A stretch of 64,000 nt of DNA, taken from the NCBI GenBank assembly GCA_028751875.1, contig CM054155.1, positions 9,156,082-9,220,081 on the forward strand, in the 5' to 3' direction. Every line of letters begins with the position of its first letter. The stretch's first letter is position 1. Both the position numbers and the translations under genes were made by a program. The notes beneath the pieces are model-generated. The model made no database searches, had not been told where the DNA came from, and saw only the letters and a program-made list of their open reading frames with translations. Shown here one piece after another: positions 1 through 10,296 of this stretch. The DNA is from Rapana venosa. Lineage: Eukaryota > Mollusca > Gastropoda > Neogastropoda > Muricidae.

Positions 1-529
<529 letters not shown>

Positions 530-612
530 AATAACAATCATCATCATCATAATCACAATAATTTATGGAATTTACATAGCGCTGAATCTTGTAAAACAAA
601 CAAATCGAAGCA
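530..612 (-). repeat. LINE-gamma-like 3' tail, (AAT)n-flanked
   Basis: A short segment containing 'GGAATTTACATAGCGCTGAA', flanked by ATC/AAT repeats. It matches tails at 31828-31895, 43040-43146 and 63045-63082 and resembles the 3' end of the LINE-gamma copies. Only the last ~55 bases of the parent element are present. Confidence 0.6.
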
Positions 613-699
613 CTGAGACAGACAGACAGAAAGACACCAAGACAAAGAGAGAGAGGGGGTTAGGGGGGTTGGAGGCAGACAGACAGACAGAGACCGAAA

Positions 700-985
700 C
701 AGAGAGAGAGAGAATGGGAGAGAGGGAGGCAGAGAGAGAATGGGAGAGAGGGAGGCAGAGAGAGAATGGGAGAGAGGGAGGCAGAGAGAGAATGGGAGAG
801 AGGGAGGCAGAGAGAGAATGGGAGAGAGGGAGGCAAGAGAGAGAATGGGAGAGAGGAGGCAGAGAGAGAATGGGAGAGAGGGAGGCAGAGAGAGAATGGA
901 GAGAGGAGGCAGAGAGAGGATGGGAGAGGGGGAGGCAGAGAGAGGATGGGAGAGAGGGAGGCAGAGAGAGAATGGGAAACAAAAA
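700..985. repeat. 26-bp purine minisatellite, about 10 copies
   Basis: Tandem units reading GGGAGAGAGGGAGGCAGAGA followed by GAGAAT, about 26 bp each, with small indels (a 27-bp unit near 825). All overlapping open frames (Arg/Glu/Gly-rich on one strand, Ser/Leu/Pro-rich on the other) are translation artefacts of the array. The array truncates the 3' end of LINE-alpha. Confidence 0.9.
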
Positions 986-999
986 GGAAACCAAACTTC

Positions 1000-1365
1000 T
1001 GCTCCATAGGTTAAAACAGGGGTTATCAGTGAGTCGAATAAACGCATTATTATAGTAGTCTTTAAATTTTGTCCATGAATTGCTCTTTTAAAGGCGTATA
1101 TTGCTTTGTTGCTTTGTTTTACTAAATGTTCTTGTGTTGCTTGAAATTTCCCGTTCTGATGAAAAACGACACCTACATATTTATAAGTTTCTACTGTTTC
1201 AATTACATGCTCTCCACATTTAAAATGAATTGGAATTTTAGGAGGTGATCTCGTAAAGACTATTACCTTTGTTTTTGTTTTGTTTATCTTTAAACCCCAA
1301 TTAGAACAGTATTCTTGCAGTTTGTTCAGTTTAGTTTGAAGACCTATTTTGGTTGTTGATAGCAA
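1000..1365 (-). pseudogene. LINE-alpha RT thumb region
   Basis: Minus-strand reading gives 'YCSNWGLKINKTKTKVIVF' and 'YKYVGVVF', typical of the segment after the catalytic YADD box in LINE reverse transcriptases. The YADD region at about 1366-1400 is in a shifted frame (Tyr-Ala-Glu followed by out-of-frame Asp-Leu-Ala-Leu codons), so the active site is broken. The frame then runs into the 26-bp minisatellite, and everything beyond about residue 125 is repeat-encoded. Confidence 0.8.
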
Positions 1366-1481
1366 TGCCAGGTCTCAGCATAGAGTAACAAGGAATTCTG
1401 TCTTTTGCGGTTATATATGGCGAATCTTTCTCATCAGTATATTGAACTATATCATTGACATATACATTAAATATGTAGAAC

Positions 1482-2600
1482 TTAATGTATTTCCTGATTG
1501 TACCCTTTTCTGACTATGATTTCATTTGTGTGTTTGCCTCGTATTTTAGTAAATATTGTTGCATTGGAATACATGTTTTTAATGACATTAAAAGTTTTGC
1601 CTGTTATTCCTATTTCGTTTAACTTTATAAGAAGACCCTCGTGCCACACATTATCAAACGCTTTCTGAAAATCTACAAAGCAGCAATAAAGTCTTTTAGT
1701 TTTTACTTTCAGTACACTATCTATTAATTTGTTAAGTAGGAAGATATCGTCCGTTGTTCTGCATGCTTTTCTGCAACCAGCTTGTTCTCTGACAATACTA
1801 TTGTTATTTTCTAAATATTCAGAAATTCTATGGTTCAGTATTTGACAAAAACGTTTTCCGATAGTGTTTGTCAAAGTTATTCCTCTGTAGTTTTCTGGGT
1901 TGTATATGCATCCGTTTTTATAGATTGGGACATTCACTCCTACTTTCCAGTCACAGGGATATATGCCCGTTTCTAATACTAAATTGAAAATATTCCGCAT
2001 TATCTCTATAATATTAGATGAAACTGATTTGATCATTTCGTTTGTGATTCCATCTTTTCCAGGCGATTTGTTATTTTTCAGCTTTTTGATTGTTTTTGTA
2101 ATTTCCTCTGTTGTAATTTGCTTATCTAGCAGTGGGTTATTAGATACTTTTAATTCATTAAACCTGATTTGTACTTGCTTTTTGTGGTCTGGATCTATTT
2201 GCGGTTCTTTACCAATAAGTGTTTTTAAGTGTTCAGTCCATTTACTGCTACTAATATGATTATGATGTTTTAATCCATCATCTTCGCTTTCTTTTAATTT
2301 TTGTAAAGTTTTCCACAATATACTCGGATCTTCGTCAATGGCATCATGTAGGTGTGATACTAGTGAATTTTTGAAGATTTTCTTTTTCTTTTTTATTAAA
2401 GTATTATATTGTTTTCTTTTCATAAAGTATTTTTCTCGAAGTTCAGGTTTGTACGGGGTTCTATTTATTGCATTTAGTAGAGACTTTACTTCTTTTCCTG
2501 TACTGTTACATTCCGAATCAAACCATTTTTTATTGTGTTTTATTCTTCTTACGGTTTTGACTTTCTGGTCTTCAAGCTTAATTGTGCCACTTTGAGAAAG
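1482..2600 (-). pseudogene. LINE-alpha reverse transcriptase, fingers and palm
   Basis: The open part (1482-2423) begins in a Lys-rich linker and contains the RT block 'IYKNGCIYNPENYRGITLTN' (about residues 166-185) followed by the palm A motif 'CFVDFQKAFDNVW' (about 248-260) with its catalytic Asp. The conserved linker motif 'KKWFDSEC' lies upstream at about 2510-2530 in the same frame, so the methionine at 2423 is not a true start. The frame stops just after the motif-B region, where 'RKG' is followed by a degraded Gln-Gly segment. RT copies element RNA at the nicked target. Confidence 0.85.
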
Positions 2601-2709
2601 ATATCAGACAGCTGTCTGGAATATTCATTTACGACGTTTGAGGAATCAGGCTGCTTTGTACTTTGTTTTATTTGTTTTAATACTGTATTTGTTTCAGTTT
2701 TTATTTGTG

Positions 2710-3273
2710 TTATGTGTGATTGTATTGTGGTAGTAGAAGTGCCTTTTCAAATTGTCCTTTGGAATTTGTATCCCATACAAAACGTGTTTGTTGTGGTGAA
2801 TCTTTAGTAATATACTCTGCCTGTGTGTCTCTTACTATTTTGATAGACCTCTGCAAACGTGTTTTGTCTATATCTGGTATATTTATATCTAAATCTAGTG
2901 GACAATGATCAGAGTATTCCATTAAATCTCTAACTTTCATATGCTTCACCTCTTTCATAAATGATTTTGAACAAATGAAATAATCCACAACACTACAACC
3001 TTGGGGTTGAAAGCATGTAAATCTACCCTGTAAATCTCCTAATGTTCGGCCATTTAATATATATAATTGATTGTCGGTACAAATATTAGCTAAAAGTCTA
3101 CCATATTTGTGTACAATTCTATCCATTGAGCACCTTTGATAGCATTGGTCATATTCATTTTCTTCAGGTAAATTGTAGTAACTTGGTTCTGGATCTATTT
3201 CTATAAAGTCAGTCAGTCTTCCTGATCGCGCATTTAGATCTCCGCACAGTATTATCTGACCTCTTTCAGACAA
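2710..3273 (-). pseudogene. LINE-alpha endonuclease (APE-type EEP domain), partial
   Basis: A 187-codon minus-strand frame. It starts inside the exonuclease-endonuclease-phosphatase fold with 'CGDLNARSG' (residues 10-18), continues through 'VVDYFICS' (about 95-102) and ends the fold with 'YSDHCPLDL' (about 120-128). These are the conserved Asp/Asn and Ser-Asp-His catalytic segments of LINE endonucleases that nick target DNA. The N-terminal third of the domain is missing at the GA repeat. The frame is lost near 2710, and the linker to RT continues in another frame with the 'WFDSEC' motif around 2510-2530. Confidence 0.85.
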
Positions 3274-3290
3274 ACTTTCTATGTCTTGTT

Positions 3291-3297
3291 CTAAATT

Positions 3298-3357
<60 letters not shown>

Positions 3358-3480
3358 AGTGAGACAGAGAGAAAACAGAGAAAAAACAGAGAAAAACAGA
3401 GAAAAAAGAGATAGACATAGAGAGACTGACTGACAGACAGACAGACAGAATCAAGAACAGACAGGGACAGAGACAAAAAC
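3291..3480. repeat. (GA)n and GACA-type microsatellite
   Basis: GA repeats grading into GAAAAACA and GACAGACA units. It marks the 5' truncation point of LINE-alpha. Confidence 0.9.
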
Positions 3481-3639
3481 ACACGGGGGGGAGGGGGAGG
3501 GAGGGAATGAAGCCCAGGTATTTATCGTTGTCCATCTCGCGACTACTGGACAATTAACGAATGAAAGGCGAGTAATAACTCAGACTGAAAACAGAACCAG
3601 GAAGATAAGGAGGAGGAGCATCAATGAGGATAGGGACGG

Positions 3640-3685
3640 ATGTGAGAGGGGAGAGAGAGAGAGAGAGAGAGGAGAGAGGGGGGAG

Positions 3686-3750
<65 letters not shown>

Positions 3751-3755
3751 GGAGG

Positions 3756-3841
<86 letters not shown>

Positions 3842-3894
3842 GAGGAGAGGAGAGAGAGAGGAGAGAGAGAGGGAGGAGGGAGAGAGAGGGAGAG

Positions 3895-3926
<32 letters not shown>

Positions 3927-4215
3927 GGGGAGGAGGGGGAGGGGGAGAGAGAGGAGAGAGAGAGAGAGGGAGAGAGAGAGAGAGAGAGAAAAGAGGAGAG
4001 AGAGAGAGGAGGAGAGAGAGAGAGAGGGAGAGAAAAGGAGAGAGAGAGAGAGAGAGAGAAGAGAGAGTGAGAGAGAGAGGAAAGAGAGAGAGGAAGAGAG
4101 AGGGAGAGAGAGAGATGATGGGGAGGAAGAGGAGTGAGAGAGGAGAGGAGAGAGGAGGGGAGAGAGAGAGGAAGAGAGAGGAGAGAGAGGAAAAGAGAAG
4201 AGAGGAGAGAGAGAG

Positions 4216-4253
<38 letters not shown>

Positions 4254-4620
4254 GGAGAGAGAGAGGAGGAGAGAGAGGAGAGAGAGGAGAGAGAGAGAGA
4301 GGGGAGAGAGGAGAGAGAGAGAGAGAGTGAGAGAGAGAGAGAGAAGGCGAGAGAGGGAGAGAGAGAGAGAGAGAGAGAAGAGGGAGAGAGAGAGGAGAGA
4401 GATGAGAGGAGAGAGAGAGAGGGAGAAGAGGAGAGAGGAGAGGAGAGAGTGAAGAGAGAGAGAGAGGAGGTGGAGGAGAGAAGGAGGAGAGGAGGAGAGG
4501 AGGGAGAGGAGAGGGAGGAGGGAGAGGATGATGAGAGAGAGGAGAGAGGAGAGAGAGGAGGACGAGAGAGCGAGGAGGAGAGAGGAGGAGGACAGAGTGG
4601 ACTATAGGGAGATAGAGGAG
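3640..4620. repeat. About 1 kb of GA/GGA purine repeat
   Basis: The top strand is almost purely purine (GAGAGA with GGA and GAA interruptions) for close to 1 kb. Open frames of 425 and 370 codons on the minus strand here encode only Ser/Leu/Pro and are artefacts. Long homopurine-homopyrimidine tracts can form triplex DNA and are hard to assemble. Confidence 0.95.
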
Positions 4621-4965
4621 GATGAACAGAGGAGTAGGAGAGGTAGGAGTAGGTAGTAGAGAGTAGTAGAGTAGGGAGGTGACAACAAGCATGAGGTGAG
4701 AGAGTAGAGAGAGTGACAGCAGCAGAGCAGAGGAGAGTGTAGTTAGTAGTAGTAGTAGTAGAAGAGGAGGTTAGAGAGTAGTAGAGAGGAAGTAGTAGTA
4801 GAGCAGTAGAGAAGTACACTGAATATGACAATAATGCGTATATAGTGTATGTTGTGTGTGTAGTAGAGAGTAGTAGTAGAGAGAGGAGAGAGAGGAGAGG
4901 TGTGCAGGATTGTGTGTGGTAGTGTGAGGAGTGTAAGAGGTGGTGGTTGTGTGGTGAGTGTGTGG
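4621..4965. repeat. AGT-rich degenerate trinucleotide tract
   Basis: GTAGTAGTA/AGTAGAGAG units with interruptions, continuing the purine tract to its left. Beyond it (4966-5130) I see only non-repetitive sequence without coding signal. Confidence 0.75.
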
Positions 4966-5134
4966 TAGTGGGTCACAATAGAGCGAGTAGACAATGGTGA
5001 CAAGTGTAAACCAACACGAAACCCATTAACAACGGACAACGACAACGAAACAAAACCATCTCACCTTACACCCAAAATATCACTTAGAGTCTAACAGTGA
5101 AATAGAAGCAAAGGAAAAGAAGAAAGAGTTAAAA

Positions 5135-5299
5135 CACACACACTCCACACACACATTCACAAAACCATACGCACGCGCGCGCACGCACGCATGCACACAC
5201 ACAAACACATACACACACACGCTCACACACAAAAACATATACGCACGTGCGCGTGCGCGCACACACACACACGCACACAACACAACACACCACAACACA

Positions 5300-5340
<41 letters not shown>
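5135..5340. repeat. (CA)n with CG-containing alternating tract
   Basis: CACACA with embedded GCGCGCGCAC and CGTGCGCGTG segments, then a pure (CA)n run to 5340. It is strictly alternating purine-pyrimidine over long stretches. Confidence 0.9.
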
Positions 5341-5342
<2 letters not shown>

Positions 5343-5417
5343 AAGTTGTGGAATTAATTAAAGATGTAGAAGTGTATTTTTAAAAATCAACAAACAAAAA
5401 CAAAACCTACCAACAAT

Positions 5418-5768
5418 CAGAACGAAATCCCGTTTGGGCCCGAAACTTTCCCCCATCCATTAGACCATGAGTGGTGGTCTTGGTGCTCGTCTTTCGGACG
5501 AGACGATAAACCGAGGTCCCGTATGTTACGCATAATTATTTAGCGCACGTAAAAGAACCCACGGCAACAAAAGAGTTGTTCCTGGCAAAATTCTGTAGAA
5601 AAAAAGCCTCACTGATAGGGAAACAAATACAGCTGCAGACAGGAAAAAGAAAAAAAATGGGTGGCGCTGCTCTTGTGGCGACACGCTTGCTCTCCTCTTG
5701 GGTTGAGCAGCCCGAATTTCAGGTAAAGAAATCTGCCGGGACTTAATGTAGTATAAAAATAAATAAAG
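5418..5768 (+). mobile_element. SINE-B copy, 5'-truncated
   Basis: It begins inside the B box (near 5425) and carries the central motif 'CGAGACGATAAACCGAGGTC' (about 5499-5518), the 'AGAACCCACGGCAACA' segment, the A-rich bend near 5650, the 'GAGCAGCCCGAATTTC' segment (about 5705-5720) and an A/T-rich end. It matches the full copies at 26165 and 27226. The A box is missing. Confidence 0.88.
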
Positions 5769-6125
5769 GACAGAAAATTGCCAAGTAAAAATAAGTGTCA
5801 GAAAAAGAACAAAAATCAATAACAAACACAAAAAATACATCTGCCGTTTTCTTTAAGATCAAGGACGGGTATCAAAAGAAGCAAAAACAGACAGAAAACG
5901 CGAAAACATAGAAAGCGGGTCCGTTATTCCACAATTAGCCATTATCATTAACGAGCTTAAACGAGATGACGTCAGAAAGACCCATGACGTCAGTAAGGGA
6001 GAAAGGAATAGCTTTTGGAGGAGGAAAGTGATTACGGCGCGCGGAACACATGGGACTTGTAAGCTGGGAGACTCAACAGCAACGTGAATGGTGATCGTCC
6101 TGGTAAGCTATTGGAAAAACATTTG
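5769..6125 (+). other. Intergenic stretch with candidate regulatory sites
   Basis: Apart from two CRE octamers (annotated separately) and a possible splice donor GTAAGC at about 6101, no repeat or coding signal was recognised. Confidence 0.3.
5967..5992. promoter_or_regulatory. Two perfect CRE octamers (TGACGTCA)
   Basis: The palindrome TGACGTCA occurs at 5967-5974 and again at 5985-5992, 18 bp start to start. This octamer is the binding site of CREB/ATF bZIP factors. Two perfect copies this close are unlikely by chance. No gene start is evident downstream, where simple repeats begin, so function is unproven. Confidence 0.4.
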
Positions 6126-6129
6126 TTGC

Positions 6130-6375
6130 CGTGGCTCTGTTTGTCTGTCCGCCTGTCTTTTGTCTGTCCGTCTGTCTTTTTCTGTCCGTCTGTCTTTGTC
6201 TGTCTGTCTGTTTCTTTCTCCTTCTTCTATCTGTCTCTTTCTTTCTCCCCATCATTATTCTTATCATCATCGTCGTCGTCGTTATCATCATCATCATCGT
6301 CACCATCGTCATCATCGTTATCGTCACCATCGTCATCGTCATCATCTTCATCATTATCATCATTACTGTCCTTGT
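6130..6375. repeat. (TCTG)n then (ATC/GTC)n microsatellites
   Basis: TCTGTCTG units at about 6140-6240, then ATC/GTC trinucleotides at 6246-6372. Open frames reading Ser, Asp or Met runs are artefacts. Confidence 0.9.
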
Positions 6376-6535
6376 CATACTTTTTTTTCATCTTCTTTCC
6401 TTATCAGCTTCCCTGTCCTCCCTTTTTATTCTCTTCCTCTTAACCATCATCATGATCGGAAACGTCAGTAGCAACTACACTGATAACGATGACAACAAAG
6501 TAACAACAACGACACAAGCAACAAGAACAAGAAAT

Positions 6536-6575
6536 GCAGCAGCAGAAGCAGTAGCAGCAGCAGCAGCAGCAGTAG
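6536..6575. repeat. (CAG)n short microsatellite
   Basis: CAGCAGAAGCAGTAGCAGCA and following CAG units. The overlapping Ala/Leu frames are not coding. Flanks at 6376-6535 and 6576-6957 show no recognisable gene. Confidence 0.8.
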
Positions 6576-6957
6576 AAACCTATCATTATTAATATATTCC
6601 TCATCTTCACTGCCACGTTTTTGATTCTTTGCCAATATTGTTGTTACATTATTCAGATTATTGAGTGGTCGTTGCAAGCCAATACCATCTTCGTTATCAA
6701 CGGCAGCAGTTTTGTATTCTCCCTTCCATCATCATTACCATCATCGTCGTGGCTGAGTGTCATCCCAGTCCACGAACGAGACAGTTGTGGCGGGCATCAT
6801 CACCATCGCTGTCGTTGTCTTCATCACATGATTATCAACAAGCCCACCCAAGACTGATTCAAAATAAACAGTGACATGAACATCAGTCGCAGTAACAATA
6901 GCAGAAGCAGGAAACCATAAGAGGTAAGGTATTGAGCGAATCTGTGACATATCACAA

Positions 6958-7105
6958 CCTTCTTGTTCGTCGTCGTCGAACGCTCAGACAGCAACTAGTG
7001 TTATCTGTCATATGAGCGAAAACGTGTTGCGCTGCCGTTAAGCGCCTGACAAGTCAGGCCCAGCAATCCGACTTCGGCATGGGAGAGATAATCTTTGAAG
7101 TCTTC
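6958..7105 (-). repeat. Family I copy, partial
   Basis: Matches the inner half of the dispersed repeat seen at 48690-49030, 59790-60185 and 61145-61480. It shows 'GCTCAGACAGCAACTA', 'GCGCCTGACAAGTCAGGC' (containing a 7-bp inverted repeat) and 'GACTTCGGCATGGGAGAGA', with a TCG/TTC-type microsatellite at the left end. The TATA-bearing half is absent. Confidence 0.7.
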
Positions 7106-7134
7106 ACAATCTGACTTTACACAGTAAATCCACC

Positions 7135-7870
7135 ACACGCCTTCCTTCCTTCACCGCACTTCACCTTCACCTATCCCGTAGTCCCGTGGACCATGCAGGA
7201 ACTATTGAAGATTTTGCAACCAGCTTCCTCCACTCCTTGCGGTCCTCTGCTTTCCGTACCAAATCGTTCCACTCAAGGCCAGTCCACTCTCTGATGTTGT
7301 CTTCCCATCGTTTTCTCTGTCTGCCTCTTCGTCTCCCTCCTTGTACTGTTCCCTATAGGACAGTCTTGGACAGTCCACATGTTCGTGTGACGTGCCTGTA
7401 TCACTTAAGTTTGCGGTTTTTCACTGAAGTCAGGAGCTCTTCATATGTCTCGAGGGCGTTTGTAATTCTGGTTTTCACTTCTTCATTAGTGATGTGATCT
7501 CTGTATTAGATATCAAGGAGTCTGTGAAAGTACCTTATTTCCATTAGCTGTATCCTTCTTTCAATGTCTGCTGTTATGGTCCACGTTTCACATGCATACA
7601 AAAATACGGACATGATCAGGGAACCATCAGTCTGATCTTGAAGCTGATGGCGATGTTCTTGTCGTTCCAGAGGACTTTCAGTTTGGTCATAATAGCTGTG
7701 GTCTGGGCTATCCTGGAGAGAATTTCAGAATTTGATCCTGCATCCGATGCTATAGCTCCCAGATAGTTGGAGGAATGGACGGTTCGATTTCTTGCCGTCT
7801 AAAATTATGTCAGTGCTGATGTCAAGACGCTTGGGTTTACATCTGTCAACGGTGACTATAGAACTATTAC
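7135..7870 (-). pseudogene. LINE-eta, RT C-terminal fragment
   Basis: In minus-strand translation across several frames the order is 'NYLGAIASDAGSNSEILSRI', 'LYACETWTITADIERRIQ', 'RKLKWYRHVTRTCGL', 'GGRRRGRQRKRWEDNI', then a terminal KSS motif. This is the well-known C-terminal domain following RT in a widespread invertebrate LINE. At least two frameshifts and stops (near 7505 and 7620) make it non-functional. The 3' end has TTCACC-type units (GGTGAA on the coding strand). A short related 3' piece lies at 52655-52770. The clade is not asserted. Confidence 0.85.
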
Positions 7871-8454
7871 GATTAGAAAGCTGTGCCCTGTCCATTCAGC
7901 TTTGGGATCACAATCTGAACTCCCAGCAACTGATAACATCCAGAGAGATAGAGACCAGCCCATTAACAATTCATGCACGTGGCCACCGTGTATTGCTCCG
8001 TGCCCGACAACCTTAGCTCTGTGGACTGACCCTGAAGACGTTGAGGGATTGAACGGCCATTAGTCAGGGTGGAGGTCAACTCTCCACCAGTGAGACTGTT
8101 GCCTTCTCTGGGGCCAGACTCCTGCAGCAGGAGGGATTAGCGGCACGGCAGTGATTGGTATCGATCCGCAGGTATTGATTGACAGCTAGCACTGCTGCAT
8201 GGTCGCTCAGGTGAGGGACAGGTCAGTTGCAGATGGTGAGTAAGGTCCGTAGCTGAGTGTCTGTCCTTAAGTGTGAGTTTGCTGCCCGTGTTCAGGGTCT
8301 GTTTTCCCAGTTTATCAGAATAAAAAAAATTCATTCTGTTATCAGAAACCAACTGTCGGGAAGCGACTGTTTAAAATACCAGGAGATTTCACTGGGCGGT
8401 CAAGATGAATAGTTGTAAGTACAGGCTATCATCATGTTCGGGGTGGGTTTTTTT
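7871..8454. other. Unannotated stretch
   Basis: Mixed-composition sequence with no recognised repeat, coding motif or RNA. Short open frames on both strands lack similarity to any family I know. Confidence 0.3.
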
Positions 8455-8554
8455 CGTTCCTCGGCTAGAGCTCCGAGGTTCCCCAATAGCGATATTTTGC
8501 ATGTACGACCGTTTGTCCAACATTCAGGTAGCCACACTCCGACCTCAGGGATGG
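8455..8554 (+). repeat. Family G dispersed repeat, copy 1
   Basis: 'GTTCCTCGGCTAGAGCTCCG' at the left end and a 'GCCACACTCCGACCTCAGGG' end. The same ends occur at 28572-28678 and 53166-53281. It is about 105 bp and non-coding. Confidence 0.65.
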
Positions 8555-8582
8555 TATCTTAAACTGACACAAGTATATAATG

Positions 8583-8807
8583 TACATGCAATTTTTCAAA
8601 GTTGTCATTCATTCCTATCAGCACACAAGGGTGTGTTGGTTTCACACTCTTTCCAAAGGCAGTGTTCTGCTTGCGTCGGTACACAGGTCATCGGTTTATA
8701 GTCTCCTCTGAAAGACTTTAGGGGGGGGGGGTGAATTGGTGATGGCTCGAACGCACGACATCAAATCGCGAGCTCAACGCCCTAACCACTAAGACTATCT
8801 AATCCCA
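8583..8807 (-). mobile_element. Degenerate SINE-A
   Basis: Retains 'TCGGTTTATAGTCTCCTCTG' (core), 'GGCTCGAACGCACGACATCA' (B-box region) and 'CCCTAACCACTAAGACTATC' (A-box region) in SINE-A order. A run of 10-11 G at about 8711-8721 sits where two other SINE-A copies also have G/C runs. Confidence 0.6.
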
Positions 8808-9099
8808 TACCGCATAATCCTGTTAAGGACTTTGTGCTTGTTAACGACCCGACAGTCGCTGCTTTGAACTCTTTCACCGTTTCTGTTGACTGGGACTGCT
8901 GCAGTCAGGGTGGAGTGAAGCTGACTGCGGGCAGTGGTGGTCCCTTCAAGCATTTGTGTCCAAGTTCCTCTTGCCTGCTTTTGTGTGTATTGGGGAAAAG
9001 CAGTGACCGAATTTGCCTTCAGTCTCAGTTAGAGTGGATTTCTATTTCCCGTATGTGGTGGTGTCTGTTTTGCCTCCAAAAAACCATAATAGCACGATT
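8808..9099. other. Unannotated stretch
   Basis: No repeat family or coding motif recognised. Confidence 0.3.
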
Positions 9100-9165
9100 G
9101 ATGTGTGTGTGTGCGTGTGTGTGTGTGTTGTGTGTATGTGTGTGAGTGAGTGTGTGTGTGTGTGT

Positions 9166-9212
<47 letters not shown>

Positions 9213-9245
9213 TGTTGTGTGTGTGTGTGTGTGTGTGTGTGTTGC
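9100..9245. repeat. (TG)n microsatellite
   Basis: Long TG repeat with occasional GA and TTG interruptions. Cys/Val-rich open frames are artefacts. Confidence 0.95.
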
Positions 9246-9289
9246 AGGGTTGCTGTAGTGTTAGGAGTTTAGGGTGTCTTCTTCTGAAT

Positions 9290-9429
9290 ATTTTTTTCAA
9301 GTCAAAAACACTTTAATCATCCCATGAAGGGCAATTACAATACTGACAGGCACATTGATACGCATAGTTATCTCAAAAGACACAAGAAAAATGCATTTGA
9401 AATTGTTATGAACATTCCAAGATAGCTTA

Positions 9430-9507
<78 letters not shown>

Positions 9508-9823
9508 CCACGCACAAACCCAGGCACGCCCACACACACACGTCAATGTAGGAATACAATGGGTTTTTTAAAAAACTAAAAAAAATTACAAAAAATAAAA
9601 ACAAAAAACCCAACATTGATTGGAAAAGACATATGAACTTAGTATTTACGCGTGCACGCCTGCGCGCACTCACACACGCACGCACAAATGTGTACACCCA
9701 TACACACGAACCACTATATGAACACAATTTTATAAAGACTATTGACTAGTAAACACACACATACACACACACGCGCGCGCACGCGTACCATAATGACCAT
9801 TTACTAGTAAAGACATAAACTTA

Positions 9824-9857
<34 letters not shown>

Positions 9858-9860
9858 TTA
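9290..9860. repeat. LINE-beta 3' region with (AT)n and (CA)n
   Basis: Contains (AT)n at about 9428-9504, CA/CG repeats at 9655-9790 and (CA)n at 9820-9855. 'CATCCCATGAAGGGCAATTA' near 9320-9340 recurs at 58797-58816. The remaining sequence is A/T-rich without coding signal. Confidence 0.75.
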
Positions 9861-9969
9861 AAAATCATTTAAGCCAAAAGTAAGATACAGGAGTACTTAT
9901 GTTGATGACCCCACACCCACACACACTTAACAATCAAGGAGGTATATCAGAGAATGTAAAACTGTTTGG

Positions 9970-10296
9970 TCAGTGCTGTTTTGAATTTAGAATTCGAATG
10001 ACTACTGGAACAAAAGAATTTCTTTTTCTATTTGTTTTACTGTTGGAGCACCGAAAACAGCGTCTTGAAGGCAACAACTGAAATTCCGAAGACATAGCAT
10101 GGGAAGGATCAGTCAAGATGGCAGTCGCTTTGCGCACAAGCTTCTGATTCCAGTACAACTTGAGATCTCTTTGTTCTTCTCCAGTTATTTGTGCGCAGAT
10201 TCTAAAAATTCTTCGAAGAATATTCTTGTTTTTAACACTAAGGTTGTTGTACCAACAGATGAAAGCAAAACTTACAACACTCTCTATGTAGGACAT
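9970..10296 (-). pseudogene. LINE-beta C-terminal domain
   Basis: A 108-codon minus-strand frame with 'YIESVVSFAFICWYNNLSVK', 'RICAQITGEEQRDL', 'PSHAMSSEFQLLPSRRCFRC' and the terminal 'RNSFVPVVIRILN', the standard tail of this LINE group. It is separated from the RT frame by one frameshift at about 10297. A stop follows, then the 3' untranslated part. Confidence 0.8.

Larger units (their letters stand above)
1020..3290 (-). mobile_element. LINE-alpha, 5'- and 3'-truncated non-LTR retrotransposon
   Basis: Three collinear minus-strand blocks give the order endonuclease C-terminal half (2710-3273), linker and reverse transcriptase (1482-about 2600), RT thumb (about 1000-1365). The 5' end is cut by a GA repeat at 3291 and the 3' end by the 26-bp minisatellite. 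Frameshifts and stops separate the blocks, so it is dead. The palm motif 'FVDFQKAFDNVW' and 'ENYRGITLTN' place it among APE-type LINEs. I cannot assign the clade from sequence alone. Confidence 0.9.

Noticed and set aside
3554..4831. Long Ser/Leu/Pro open frames (425 and 370 codons) opposite the GA tract
   Set aside because: They are translations of a near-pure GA/CT repeat with no domain or codon structure, and frames are open on several phases at once.
9025..9300. Cys/Val-rich or Thr/His-rich small proteins on (TG)n
   Set aside because: Simple-repeat translation artefacts. The same applies to 5080-5340, 22227-22508, 25341-26239, 32476-33094 and 41449-41797.
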